Shown: positions 35,770 through 44,828, counted from the stretch's first letter. The stretch: DNA of 64,000 nucleotides from Pseudomonas sp. Leaf58 (GCF_003627215.1 NZ_CP032677.1:3167501-3231500); one strand, 5' to 3'. Notes: a model not told the origin generated them from the letters alone. Translations and numbers: made by a program.

Positions 35770-37592
35770 GCCTTGGGATTTGAGGTGGTGCACAGATCGA
35801 GCGCCGCCCGCGCGGCGCTTCGCGGCACAAGGCCGCTCCCACATCTGTTTCGGGCCAATTATTCCTGTGCCAGGTGGGTTGCAGCCTTGGCGCATGGCTT
35901 GAGATGGATGAAAAGCAGCAGCGCAACCTTCGATATCGAATGGAACAAACAAGGCGCCCAGAGGTGACCCCACAGGCGTGACTGGCCCGAAACAGATGTG
36001 GGAGCGGCCTTGTGCCGCGAAGCGCCGCGCGGGCGGCGCTCGATCTCACAGGCGCCAACTATCTCAAGACATGCGCCTATCAGCCCAACCCCAATCTGTT
36101 TCGGGCCAATTATTCCTGTGCCAGGTGGGTTGCAGCCTTGGCGCATGGCTTGAGATGGATGAAAAGCAGCAGCGCAACCTTCGCTATCGAGTGGAGCAAA
36201 CAAGGCGCCCAGAGGTGACCTCACAGGCGTGACTGGCCCGAAACAGATGTGGGAGCGGCCTTGTGCCGCGAAGCGCCGCGCGGGCGGCGCTCGATCTCAC
36301 AGGCGCCAACTATCTCAAGACATGCGCCTATCAGCCCAACCCCAATCTGTTTCGGGCCAATTATTCCTGTGCCAGGTGGGTTGCAGCCTTGGCGCATGGC
36401 TTGAGATGGATGAAAAGCAGCAGCGCAACCTTCGCTATCGAGTGGAGCAAACAAGGCGCCCAGAGGTGACCCCACAGGAGTGACTGGCCCGAAACAGATG
36501 TGGGAGCGGCCTTGTGCCGCGAAGCGCCGCGCGGGCGGCGCTCGATCTCACAGGCGCCAACTATCTCAAGACATGCGCCTATCAGCCCAACCCCAATCTG
36601 TTTCGGGCCAATTATTCCTGTGCCAGGTGGGTTGCAGCCTTGGCGCATGGCTTGAGATGGATGAAAAGCAGCAGCGCAACCTTCGCTATCGAGTGGAGCA
36701 AACAAGGCGCCCAGAGGTGACCCCACAGGCGTGACTGGCCCGAAACAGATGTGGGAGCGGCCTTGTGCCGCGAAGCGCCGCGCGGGCGGCGCTCGATCTC
36801 ACAGGCGCCAACTATCTCAAGACATGCGCCTATCAGCCCAACCCCAATCTGTTTCGGGCCAATTATTCCTGTGCCAGGTGGGTTGCAGCCTTGGCGCATG
36901 GCTTGAGATGGATGAAAAGCAGCAGCGCAACCTTCGCTATCGAATGGAACAAACAAGGCGCCCAGAGGTGACCACACAGGCGTGACTGGCCCGAAACAGA
37001 TGTGGGAGCGGCCTTGGGATTTGCAGGGGGGCACACATCGAGCGCCGCCCGCGCGGCGCTTCGCGGCACAAGGCCGCTCCCACATCTGTTTCGGGCCAAT
37101 TATTCCTGTGCCAGGTGGGTTGCAGCCTTGGCGCATGGCTTGAGATGGATGAAAAGCAGCAGCGCAACCTTCGCTATCGAATGGAACAAACAAGGCGCCC
37201 AGAGGTGACCTCACAGGCGTGACTGGCCCGAAACAGATGTGGGAGCGGCCTTGTGCCGCGAAGCGCCGCGCGGGCGGCGCTCGATCTCACAGGCGCCAAC
37301 TATCTCAAGACATGCGCCTATCAGCCCAACCCCAATCTGTTTCGGGCCAATTATTCCTGTGCCAGGTGGGTTGCAGCCTTGGCGCATGGCTTGAGATGGA
37401 TGAAAAGCAGCAGCGCAACCTTCGCTATCGAGTGGAGCAAACAAGGCGCCCAGAGGTGACCCCACAGGCGTGACTGGCCCGAAACAGATGTGGGAGCGGC
37501 CTTGTGCCGCGAAGCGCCGCGCGGGCGGCGCTGGATCTCACAGGCGCCAACTATCTCAAGACATGCGCCTATCAGCCCAACCCCAAATTGTT
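35770..37592. repeat. Tandem array of a 251-bp REP-containing repeat
   Basis: Five near-identical 251-base units start at 35978, 36229, 36480, 36731 and 37219. A shorter 237-base variant lies at 36982-37218, a partial copy comes before them (from 35770), and a truncated copy follows (37470 to about 37590). Each unit carries GTGGGAGCGGCCTTGTGCCG with the hairpin GCGCCGC-GCGG-GCGGCGC, then a non-palindromic tract. In the first partial copy and the 237-base variant the hairpin part is inverted, giving 30-bp perfect arms at 36987-37016 and 37069-37098. Units differ by only a few bases, which points to recent amplification. No coding function is supported. The flank 37593-37779 is ordinary AT-richer intergenic sequence. 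Confidence 0.93.
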
Positions 37593-37693
37593 TAACTGAC
37601 TGGCATTAGGGTAAACCCACTCCCACATAGCCCCGCTAAATCAATGAGTTATGTGCAGTTCTATGAGCGCGCGCAAGCGTCAGATTTTGCTGA

Positions 37694-37701
37694 TGTATAC
37701 A
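37694..37701. promoter_or_regulatory. Possible GntR-type palindrome upstream of the deaminase gene
   Basis: TGTATACA, a perfect 8-base palindrome in an AT-rich stretch 79 bases before the amidohydrolase start. Such sites are commonly bound by FadR/VanR-type GntR regulators, but no such gene is adjacent. Confidence 0.3.
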
Positions 37702-37779
37702 ATATATAAAAACTCTGTTTACATATCGCAGCGCCTACGACAGCGGTAATCGCCGCTGGGTATTGCGCAGGCACCTGCT

Positions 37780-39138
37780 ATGCCCAAGACACTACTGGTA
37801 AAAAACGCCGCCCTGTTGGTCACCATGGACGGCGAACGCCGCGAGATCAAAAATGGCGGCCTGTTCATCGAAGACAACCTGATCCGCCAGGTAGGCCCCA
37901 GCGAGACCCTGCCGCAGCACGCCGACGTGGTGCTGGACATGGCCGGCAAGGTGGTCATCCCCGGCCTGGTCAACACCCACCACCACATGTACCAGAGCCT
38001 CACCCGCGTGGTGCCGGCGGCCCAGGACGGTGAGTTGTTCAACTGGCTGACCAACCTGTACCCGATCTGGGCGCGCCTGACCCCCGAGATGATCGCGGTG
38101 TCGACCCAGACCGCCATGGCCGAACTGATCCTGTCCGGCTGCACCACCTCCAGTGACCACCTGTACATCTACCCCAACGGCTGCAAGCTCGACGACAGCA
38201 TCCATGCCGCCGCCGAGATCGGCATGCGCTTCCACGCCGCGCGCGGCAGTATGAGCGTGGGCCAGAGCCAGGGCGGCCTGCCGCCTGATTCGGTGGTGGA
38301 AAAGGAAGCCGACATCCTCAAGGAATCCCAGCGCCTGATCGAGGACTACCACGATGCCAGCCATGGCTCGATGCGCCGCATCGTGGTAGCGCCCTGTTCG
38401 CCGTTCTCGGTCAGCCGCGACCTGATGCGCGAAGCCGCCGTGCTGGCGCGCCAGTACGGGGTGTCGTTGCATACTCACCTGGCCGAAAACGTCAACGACA
38501 TTGCCTACAGCCGCGAGAAGTTCGGCATGACCCCCGCCGAATACGCCGAAGACCTTGGCTGGGTTGGCCACGATGTGTGGCATGCCCACTGTGTGCAACT
38601 CGACCAGCATGGCATCGAGCTATTCGCCCGCACCGGCACCGGTGTCGCCCACTGCCCCTGCTCGAACATGCGCCTGGCCTCGGGCATCGCCCCGGTGCGC
38701 AAGATGCGTGATCACGGTGTCCCGGTAGGCCTGGGTGTCGACGGTTCGGCCTCCAACGACGGCGCCAGCATGATCGGTGAAGTGCGCCAGGCGCTGCTGC
38801 TGCAACGGGTGGGCTTCGGCCCCGACGCGATGACGGCGCGCGAGGCGCTGGAAATCGCCACCCTGGGCGGCGCCAAGGTGCTTAACCGCAATGACATCGG
38901 CGCCCTCGCCCCGGGCATGGTTGCCGACTTCGTCGCCTTCGACCTGGGCCACGTGGCCTATGCCGGCGGCCTCCACGACCCATTGGCCGCGCTGGTGTTC
39001 TGTACCCCGACCCAGGTGCACACCAGCGTGATCAACGGCCGCGTGGTGGTGAAGGACGGCCAACTGGCCACCGTCGACCTGCCGCGCGTGCTGGAGCGCC
39101 ACAACCAGTTGGCCCACCAACTGGTCAGCGGCGCCTGA
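37780..39138 (+). CDS. Amidohydrolase, probable 8-oxoguanine deaminase
   Basis: A 452-residue metal-dependent deaminase of the amidohydrolase superfamily. The metal and catalytic residues are in place: HxH in GLVNTHHHMYQSLTRVV (about residues 66-70), His in LHTHLAENV, His in WHAHCVQLD and Asp in VGLGVDGSASNDG. The SLTRVVPAAQDGELFNWL region is characteristic of the 8-oxoguanine/hydroxyatrazine deaminase branch studied in pseudomonads. The enzyme would convert 8-oxoguanine to urate. The ATG at 37780 has a weak AGG. No purine genes are adjacent. Confidence 0.82.
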   Translation: MPKTLLVKNAALLVTMDGERREIKNGGLFIEDNLIRQVGPSETLPQHADVVLDMAGKVVIPGLVNTHHHMYQSLTRVVPAAQDGELFNWLTNLYPIWARLTPEMIAVSTQTAMAELILSGCTTSSDHLYIYPNGCKLDDSIHAAAEIGMRFHAARGSMSVGQSQGGLPPDSVVEKEADILKESQRLIEDYHDASHGSMRRIVVAPCSPFSVSRDLMREAAVLARQYGVSLHTHLAENVNDIAYSREKFGMTPAEYAEDLGWVGHDVWHAHCVQLDQHGIELFARTGTGVAHCPCSNMRLASGIAPVRKMRDHGVPVGLGVDGSASNDGASMIGEVRQALLLQRVGFGPDAMTAREALEIATLGGAKVLNRNDIGALAPGMVADFVAFDLGHVAYAGGLHDPLAALVFCTPTQVHTSVINGRVVVKDGQLATVDLPRVLERHNQLAHQLVSGA

Positions 39139-39180
39139 TCTACCCGGGCGCAGTGTTAATACCCGTCACTTAAGCAAATT

Positions 39181-39198
39181 GGGGCCGCTTTGCGGCCC
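39181..39198. terminator. Hairpin between deaminase gene and AroE-like gene
   Basis: GGGCCGC-TTT-GCGGCCC, a 7-bp perfect stem located between two convergent genes. No strong T-run. Confidence 0.45.
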
Positions 39199-39249
39199 AT
39201 CGCCGGCAAGCGATCTGAACCCTTGAGCCGCCCCTGTACGAGCATGGGC

Positions 39250-40068
39250 CTACTCCAGCGGGATGGTCAGTTGCTCGATAACGGCACGGGTATCCGGCCG
39301 CACCCCGCGCCACCAGGCAAACGCTTCTGCCGCCTGCTCGACCAGCATCCCCACGCCGTCGGCCAGGCGCGTCACACCTTGCTCCCGGGCCACACGCAGG
39401 AACGGCGTGAGGCCTTTGCCATAGGCCAGCTCATACGCAAGCCGCGTCGCACCCAGTGCCCCAGCGGGCAGCGGTGGCAGTTCACCGACCAGGCTCGCGG
39501 AGGTAGCGTTGACCACGATGTCGAAGGCCTGCCCTTGCAGCTCCTCGTAACGGCTGATACGCAGCCGCGGGTGTTCGACCTCATTGCGCAACGCCATGGC
39601 CTTGGCCATGTCGCGGTTGGCAATCACCAGTTCGGCGGGGCCGGCCTGCAGGAACGGCAACAGCGCCCCACGCACCGCGCCACCGGCACCCAGTACCAGC
39701 ACCCGCCGACTGCGCAGCGGTTCACCGAGGTTTTCCTCGATATCGCGCAGCAGGCCAATACCATCGAAGTTCTCAGCCACGATACGGCCGTCCTCGAACT
39801 TGAGTGCGTTGGCCGCACGGGCCAGTTGCGCACGCTCGCTGCGCCGCTCGGCCAGCTCGAAGGCGCGCAGCTTGAACGGCGCGGTGATGTTCATGCCCTG
39901 CCCGCCGTCGCTGCGGAACTGCAGCACCTGCGTCTCGAAGTGTTCCAGCGAGCCTTCAATGGCCCCGTATTCCAGGTGCTGGCCGCTGGCCTGGGCGAAC
40001 AGGCCATGAATCAGCGGGGACTTGGTGTGGTTGATCGGTCGGCCGATCACTGCGTAGCGGTCTCTCAT
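39250..40068 (-). CDS. Shikimate dehydrogenase-like oxidoreductase (AroE paralogue)
   Basis: A 272-residue NAD(P)-dependent dehydrogenase of the AroE fold. The substrate-site motif TKSPLIH is near residue 16. The catalytic Lys is in NITAPFKLRA, Asp in ENFDGIGL (the usual NTDG has become NFDG), and the cofactor loop is LGAGGAVRG. The NTDG change and its place at the end of a CoA-transferase operon argue against a housekeeping role in aromatic amino acid synthesis. Its ATG at 40068 overlaps the upstream stop by four bases, which indicates coupling. It probably oxidises or reduces a hydroxy acid in the operon pathway. Confidence 0.88.
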   Translation of the reverse strand: MRDRYAVIGRPINHTKSPLIHGLFAQASGQHLEYGAIEGSLEHFETQVLQFRSDGGQGMNITAPFKLRAFELAERRSERAQLARAANALKFEDGRIVAENFDGIGLLRDIEENLGEPLRSRRVLVLGAGGAVRGALLPFLQAGPAELVIANRDMAKAMALRNEVEHPRLRISRYEELQGQAFDIVVNATSASLVGELPPLPAGALGATRLAYELAYGKGLTPFLRVAREQGVTRLADGVGMLVEQAAEAFAWWRGVRPDTRAVIEQLTIPLE

Positions 40069-41297
40069 CGTGCATCTCCGTGGGTGAACAGCACACCGTC
40101 TGCCTGCATGGCGGTGATTTCTTCCGGGCTGAAGCCAAGCCCGGCGGCCACTTCGGCGTTGTGCTGGCCGAGGTCCGGGGCCACCTGGTGGATCGTGGTG
40201 TCACAGTCGGAAAAACGGAACGGCAGGTTGGGCAGGCGTAAGGTGCCGTAGCGTGGGTGCTGCTGTTCGATGACCATGTTGCGCGCCTGGATCTGCGGGT
40301 CGGCCAGTACCTCATCGATACGCTGGACCTTGGCACTGGGGATGTCGATGGCATCGAGCAAGGCCAGGATCTGGGCCACCGAACGCGCGCCCACCCAATC
40401 GCGCACCACTGCCAGAATTGCCTGGCGGTGGGCATTGCGGCCGTTAAGGTTGTGGTAGCGACTGTCAGTGCCAAAGCCGGCTGGGCCGCCGTTGGCTTCA
40501 AGCATGGCGGCAAAGCGTTGCCAGGCATCGTCGACCTGGGCAGCGATCACCAGGTCGCCGTCGGCGGCGCGGAACACGCCATACAAGGTGGAGGTAGGCA
40601 TGTCATGGCCGGTCTGCTCGGGCAGCACGGTGCCGTCGGACAGCGTGAAGCACTGCACGGCGTACTCATGCATCGACACCAGCGTGTCGTACAGGGCCAT
40701 GTCGATGTGCTGGCCGCGACCACTGCTGACCCGCCCCAACAACGCTGCGTTGATCGCCGCCACGGCATGAATGCCGGTGTACATGTCGCCCAGCGAAATA
40801 CGCAACAACGGCGGCGCTTCGCCCGGTACGCCAACCATCTGCATGATGCCGCTCTTGGCTTCGGCGATCAGCCCGAAACCGGCCCGGTGCGCATCCGGCC
40901 CGGTGTGGCCGTAGGCGGAAATCGAGCAATACACCAAACGCGGGTTGCGCGCCGCCAGCTCGGCATAACCCAGCCCCAGCTTGTCCAGCGCCCCGGGGCG
41001 GTAGTTTTCGATGAACACGTCGGCCGAGTCGGTCAGGCGCTGCATGAAGGCCTTGCCGCGTGGGTCCTTCATGTTCACGCTGACGCCCTGCTTGCCCATG
41101 TTCAGTTGCAGGAAGTAGCCACTCTGTTGCTCGTCCAGGGTGAACGCATGCTGGCGGCCGGCGTCGCCGCTGCCCGGCCGTTCGACCTTGATCACCTCGG
41201 CGCCCAGCGCCGCCAGGCAGCGCCCCACATAGGGCCCGGCGAGGAAGTGGCTGTAGTCGATGACGCGGATACCCGCCAATGGCAATGCCTGGCTCAT
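40065..41297 (-). CDS. Class III CoA-transferase (CaiB/BaiF family)
   Basis: A 410-residue enzyme that moves CoA between carboxylic acids through an aspartyl-CoA anhydride. The N-terminal GIRVIDYSHFLAGPYVGRCL and NLGK-like LQLNMGKQGVSVNMK motifs are family hallmarks, and the catalytic Asp is in ISLGDMYTGIHA (about residue 170). The ATG at 41297 has GGAGGG and overlaps the MaoC stop by four bases. It should activate the pathway acid as a CoA thioester for the neighbouring MaoC hydratase. Confidence 0.93.
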   Translation of the reverse strand: MSQALPLAGIRVIDYSHFLAGPYVGRCLAALGAEVIKVERPGSGDAGRQHAFTLDEQQSGYFLQLNMGKQGVSVNMKDPRGKAFMQRLTDSADVFIENYRPGALDKLGLGYAELAARNPRLVYCSISAYGHTGPDAHRAGFGLIAEAKSGIMQMVGVPGEAPPLLRISLGDMYTGIHAVAAINAALLGRVSSGRGQHIDMALYDTLVSMHEYAVQCFTLSDGTVLPEQTGHDMPTSTLYGVFRAADGDLVIAAQVDDAWQRFAAMLEANGGPAGFGTDSRYHNLNGRNAHRQAILAVVRDWVGARSVAQILALLDAIDIPSAKVQRIDEVLADPQIQARNMVIEQQHPRYGTLRLPNLPFRFSDCDTTIHQVAPDLGQHNAEVAAGLGFSPEEITAMQADGVLFTHGDAR

Positions 41298-41749
41298 GCT
41301 TCTACCCTCCGCGGCACCATCAACCGGTGCTCGCCACGCTGCACCACCTGACCGTGCTGGTTGATCAGTTCCGATGGCAGCACCACGATGCCCCAGCCAG
41401 GTCGGCTGTTGCTCGGGCGCATGGCCCCCACGCGCATGCGCACATGCAGCACATCGTTGACCTTGATCGGCAGCACGAAGTCCCAGGTCCAGCCCAGCGA
41501 CATGCCCGGCAGGAAGCGATACTCGCACTGGGTCTTCAGGCCATCGGCGATGGACAGGCCGAACAGCCCGTGAGCCACCAGGCAGCCGAAGTGGCTGGCG
41601 TTGGCGTATGCCTCGTCGACATGCACCGGGGTGTGGTCACCGGTGAGGTCGGCGTAGGCCAAAATGCGCTCGCGGGTGACGGTGTAGGTGGGGCTGATGC
41701 ATTCATCGCCTTCGCGGGCATCGTCCCAGTACTTTTCAATCACGCTCAT
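41294..41749 (-). CDS. MaoC-family hot-dog hydratase
   Basis: A 151-residue hot-dog protein. The hydratase motif is YADLTGDHTPVHVDEAYA (about residues 33-50), with the catalytic Asp and His present but the usual Asn (GDxNPxH) replaced by Thr. FGCLVAHGL follows, as in R-specific enoyl-CoA hydratases. The ATG at 41749 overlaps the VOC stop by four bases. It probably hydrates or dehydrates the CoA thioester made by the CoA-transferase. Confidence 0.88.
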   Translation of the reverse strand: MSVIEKYWDDAREGDECISPTYTVTRERILAYADLTGDHTPVHVDEAYANASHFGCLVAHGLFGLSIADGLKTQCEYRFLPGMSLGWTWDFVLPIKVNDVLHVRMRVGAMRPSNSRPGWGIVVLPSELINQHGQVVQRGEHRLMVPRRVEA

Positions 41750-42144
41750 GCCAGCACCTGCGCACGCGGGTCGATGGCCAGTGCCTGGGCGACACACACC
41801 GCCGGCAGCGCCTGGATGAATTCCACCGCCAGGCCATCGGGCAGGCGCAGCCAGTTGCGCCCCTGGGGCATTTCGCTGACGCCGAAGCGTTGGGCGGCGG
41901 CCAGGGCGGCCTCCAAGTCTTCGCACATGATACCCAAGTGCGCCATGCGCCCCTCGGGGCCGGCGAAGTCGGGCTGGTGAATGAACTGCAAGCCACCCAG
42001 GGTCCAGTACTGCGCTGGTTGCTCGACGCTGCCCTGCACTTCGCGCATGGTCATGCCGCACACTTCGCTGAAGAAACGAATATGCCAGTGGATGTCTTGC
42101 ACCCAGAAGGCAACGTGTTCGAGGTAGGCTTTCGGCTGGCTCAT
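41746..42144 (-). CDS. VOC (glyoxalase/dioxygenase fold) protein
   Basis: A 132-residue single vicinal-oxygen-chelate domain protein. The likely metal ligands are His in LEHVAFWVQD and Glu in GLAVEFIQAL; the intermediate His in HLGIMCEDL may also contribute. Proteins of this fold include isomerases, epimerases such as methylmalonyl-CoA epimerase, and lyases. In this operon an epimerase-like role on a CoA or oxo-acid intermediate is possible but unproven. Four-base overlaps occur on both sides. Confidence 0.85.
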   Translation of the reverse strand: MSQPKAYLEHVAFWVQDIHWHIRFFSEVCGMTMREVQGSVEQPAQYWTLGGLQFIHQPDFAGPEGRMAHLGIMCEDLEAALAAAQRFGVSEMPQGRNWLRLPDGLAVEFIQALPAVCVAQALAIDPRAQVLA

Positions 42145-43088
42145 CGGTTGTCCCTTTTCTGGTGGTCGGCCATCGCGCGTTCGATGCCCTTGATACAGGC
42201 CACCAAGGTGGCGTTGACCGGTGTGGCGATGCCGTGACGCTGGCCCCAGCGCACGACAGCGCCGTTGATGAAGTCGATTTCGGTGACCGAGCCCTTTTCC
42301 AGGCTCTGCAGCATCGAGGTACGGAAGCTTGCCGGCAGGCCTTCGGCGGCCAGCTGCCAGGCAGCTTCGGGGCTGCTCAGGCTCAGGCGGATACCCGCGC
42401 TGCGGGCCACGGCGATGGCCTCGGCCACGGCAGCCTTGGCGGCGTGTTCCAGCAAGGGCTCGCTGTACAGCTGGCCGTAACTGAGCATGGTGATGCCGCT
42501 GAGGGCGCCGGTGGCGACATTGACCAGCAGCTTGTCCCACATGGTGCCGAGGATGTTGTCGCTAACCGTGGTGGCCAGCCCGGCAGCGTTGAAGGCCTCG
42601 GCGATAGCCTGCACGCGGGGCGTCAGTTGCCCGTCGAGTTCACCGATGTAGGTATGCTTGCCCGCCACGCCGGCGCGAATCGAACCCGGTGCCAGCAGCA
42701 CGCCACCGACATAGGTCTTGCCCGCCAGCACCCGCTCCCGGCCAACGGCTTCGGCCAGAATGTCCTCGTGCCCCAGGCCGTTCTGCAGCGATAGCACCAG
42801 CGTCTGCGGCCCCAGCAGCGCCGTGGCCCCAGCAATCGCCTCGGCGGTGTGGAACGACTTCACCAGCACCACGACCAGGTCGGCCACACCCACGTCATTG
42901 GCGTCGCGGGTGGCGTGGACGCGCACCTGGCGCTCACCGCGCTCGTCCTGCACCTGCAACCCGTGCAGGTTCATGGCTTCGACATGCTCACGGCCGCGGT
43001 TGAGCAGCCAGGTTGGGTGCCCGGCTTCGCTCAACGCCGCGCCGATGGCGCAGCCCAAGGCGCCGGCACCCAGAATGCAGATTTTCAA
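42141..43088 (-). CDS. Ketopantoate reductase (PanE/ApbA) family oxidoreductase
   Basis: A 315-residue NADPH-dependent reductase. The Rossmann motif GAGALGCAIGAAL is at residues 7-19. The catalytic Lys is in MWDKLLVNVATGALS (about residue 180), and the C-terminal EIDFINGAVVRWG carries the conserved Glu. It is first in a five-gene overlapping operon, so its substrate is more likely a pathway 2-oxo acid than ketopantoate. The start is a TTG at 43088, supported by a strong AGGAGG 9 bases upstream; no closer ATG exists. Confidence 0.9.
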   Translation of the reverse strand: MKICILGAGALGCAIGAALSEAGHPTWLLNRGREHVEAMNLHGLQVQDERGERQVRVHATRDANDVGVADLVVVLVKSFHTAEAIAGATALLGPQTLVLSLQNGLGHEDILAEAVGRERVLAGKTYVGGVLLAPGSIRAGVAGKHTYIGELDGQLTPRVQAIAEAFNAAGLATTVSDNILGTMWDKLLVNVATGALSGITMLSYGQLYSEPLLEHAAKAAVAEAIAVARSAGIRLSLSSPEAAWQLAAEGLPASFRTSMLQSLEKGSVTEIDFINGAVVRWGQRHGIATPVNATLVACIKGIERAMADHQKRDNR

Positions 43089-43153
43089 ATCGCAGACCTC
43101 CTGTGGTTTGCGATCACCTTATGCAGCGGGCCATATTCGCGCTATACAATGAC

Positions 43154-43171
43154 CTCAATACGCTAATTGAG
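43154..43171. promoter_or_regulatory. LysR-type dyad operator in the divergent promoter region
   Basis: CTCAAT-N6-ATTGAG, a perfect 6+6 dyad, 10 bases upstream of the LysR start codon and 65 bases from the operon start. A TATACAAT -10-like element for the LysR gene is at 43143-43150. Confidence 0.6.
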
Positions 43172-43181
43172 TTTTTTAATA

Positions 43182-44090
43182 ATGACCGTCGCCGACGCCC
43201 TGCCCGAGCCCAAGCTGCTGCAACTGTTCGACGTGCTTTACCACTGCCGTAGTGTCACGCGCGCCGCCGAACAGCTGGGCCAGAGCCAGCCGACCATCAG
43301 CATCTGGCTGGCGCGCCTGCGCCAGCAACTGAACGACCCGCTGTTCGTGCGTACCCCCGGTGGCATGGCCCCTACCCCGCGCGCCGACCAGTTGATCGGG
43401 CCTTGCCGCGAAGTGCTCGAATCGCTGCGTCGGTTGACCGCCTGGGAACCACAGTTCATTCCCGCCACCGCACAACGGCGCTTTCGCTTGTGTGTCAGCG
43501 ATGCCAGCCATATCACTCTGCTGCCCAGCATTCTCAACCACCTGCGCAGCCACGCCCCAGGTATCCGCCTGGAGGCGGTGCGCATTGACGGCAATAGCGA
43601 AAGCGCCTTGGAATCGGGCGAGGCCGACCTAGCCATCGGCTTCGTGCCGTGGCTCGGCGGTGGGATGTACCAGCAGGTGCTGTTCGAGCAGGATTGGGTT
43701 TGCCTGAGTAACCGCCAGCACCCGCGCTTGGCACACGGCATGAACGTGGCACGCTACCGCGCCGAAGGCCATGTACACATCAGCGCGGGGACCGGCCAGA
43801 AGTTGCTGGAGGCGGGGCTGGCGCGGGCCGGCATCGAACGCCAGATCGTGCTGGAGCTACCGGCGTTTCTCGGGCTGGGGATGATCGTCGGTACCACCGA
43901 CCTGGTCGCCACCCTGCCGCGGCATATCGGCCAAACCCTTGCCGACATGCACGACCTGCAGATGCATGACTGCCCCTTCGCGGTCGAGGGTTTCACCGTA
44001 AAACAGCACTGGCATGCCCGCTACCATCAAGACAGCGGCAACCGCTGGTTCAGGGAGGTGATTCACGCGCTGTTCAGCCGCCAAGCCTGA
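43182..44090 (+). CDS. LysR-family regulator of the five-gene CoA operon
   Basis: A 302-residue LysR protein. The helix-turn-helix is at about residues 12-72 (LLQLFDVLYHCRSVTRAAEQ, SQPTISIWLARLRQQLNDPL), giving a PnbR/NodD-like branch with PRADQLIGPCREVLESLRRL afterwards. The ATG at 43182 is preferred; an upstream TTG would place the dyad inside the gene. It is divergent from the PanE-like gene with a dyad between them, so it very likely controls that operon. Confidence 0.9.
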   Translation: MTVADALPEPKLLQLFDVLYHCRSVTRAAEQLGQSQPTISIWLARLRQQLNDPLFVRTPGGMAPTPRADQLIGPCREVLESLRRLTAWEPQFIPATAQRRFRLCVSDASHITLLPSILNHLRSHAPGIRLEAVRIDGNSESALESGEADLAIGFVPWLGGGMYQQVLFEQDWVCLSNRQHPRLAHGMNVARYRAEGHVHISAGTGQKLLEAGLARAGIERQIVLELPAFLGLGMIVGTTDLVATLPRHIGQTLADMHDLQMHDCPFAVEGFTVKQHWHARYHQDSGNRWFREVIHALFSRQA

Positions 44091-44104
44091 CGCCCCGGCG
44101 TGGG

Positions 44105-44596
44105 TTACAGCTCCATTACCATCTCATGCCAAGCCATGCCACCGTGGTCGGACGGCGACGGCTGCACATACTGGTAGCCCAGCTTCTGGTACAGCGCCAC
44201 ATGCTGCTCCTTGCACATCAGGTGAATGCTCTGCTTGCCCGCCGCTTTCATACGGGCGATGAATTCGGCCATCAACCGCTTGGCGTAGCCTTTGCCTTGA
44301 TGCACGGGGTCGACCACCACCGACATGATCACCACGTTCGGTGCCGCCGGGTCATGGCCGACCAGCTCTTTGAAGGCTTCGTCGGCCATTACCACGTCGT
44401 GGGCGCAGCCGCTGTTGATGAAGCCGACGATTTCGCCGGCGCTTTCCAATACCAGGAAGCCTTGCGGGTACTGCGCAATACGGGTGCGGATTTTCTCCAG
44501 TGTGGCCGCCTCATCCCCTTCGTAGGCGCCAATTTCGATGGCGTAGCAGCGTTCGGCATCGGCGGCTGTGGGGGTGCGGAACTGGGTGGGGCTCAT
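44105..44596 (-). CDS. GNAT-family N-acetyltransferase
   Basis: A 163-residue acetyltransferase. The acetyl-CoA motif VVVDPVHQGKGYAKRLMAEF is at about residues 76-95 and the C-terminal ALYQKLGYQYVQPS is typical. The C-terminus GGMAWHEMVMEL resembles arylalkylamine N-acetyltransferase-like bacterial proteins. The ATG at 44596 is chosen where conserved sequence begins. It converges with the LysR gene and is divergent from the RDWER-repeat protein. Substrate unknown. Confidence 0.85.
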   Translation of the reverse strand: MSPTQFRTPTAADAERCYAIEIGAYEGDEAATLEKIRTRIAQYPQGFLVLESAGEIVGFINSGCAHDVVMADEAFKELVGHDPAAPNVVIMSVVVDPVHQGKGYAKRLMAEFIARMKAAGKQSIHLMCKEQHVALYQKLGYQYVQPSPSDHGGMAWHEMVMEL

Positions 44597-44828
44597 GGTG
44601 GGTTTCCTTGGCGATGGGTGAAAGCAGCCACCATGGTAAATGAGCATCAAGAATCGTGCGCGATCCCTCAGCCCAAACGGGAAAAAATCCTACAAGTTGT
44701 TGCTGCTGCGAACTTTTTCCTGTTTGCCGGTCTATGTGGGAGGCACAGAAAGGCAGCGCAACGCGAAAACGCTTCGCCCGCACCTGCTGGCCAGATGGCT
44801 CAATTGTTATCAGAGGTTGGCTTCGCTC

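Noticed and set aside
35978..37473. Repeated 84-residue and 68-residue open frames inside the 251-bp units
   Set aside because: The repeat length is not a multiple of three and the frames run through REP hairpins without ribosome binding sites or protein-like composition. Treated as by-products of the repeat.
35770..37592. CRISPR array
   Set aside because: Units are 251 bases with no unique spacers and no cas genes nearby; this is a tandem duplication.
39250..40068. Calling this gene the housekeeping aroE
   Set aside because: The NTDG motif is altered and the gene is the last of a CoA-transferase operon, so it is listed as a paralogue without a symbol.
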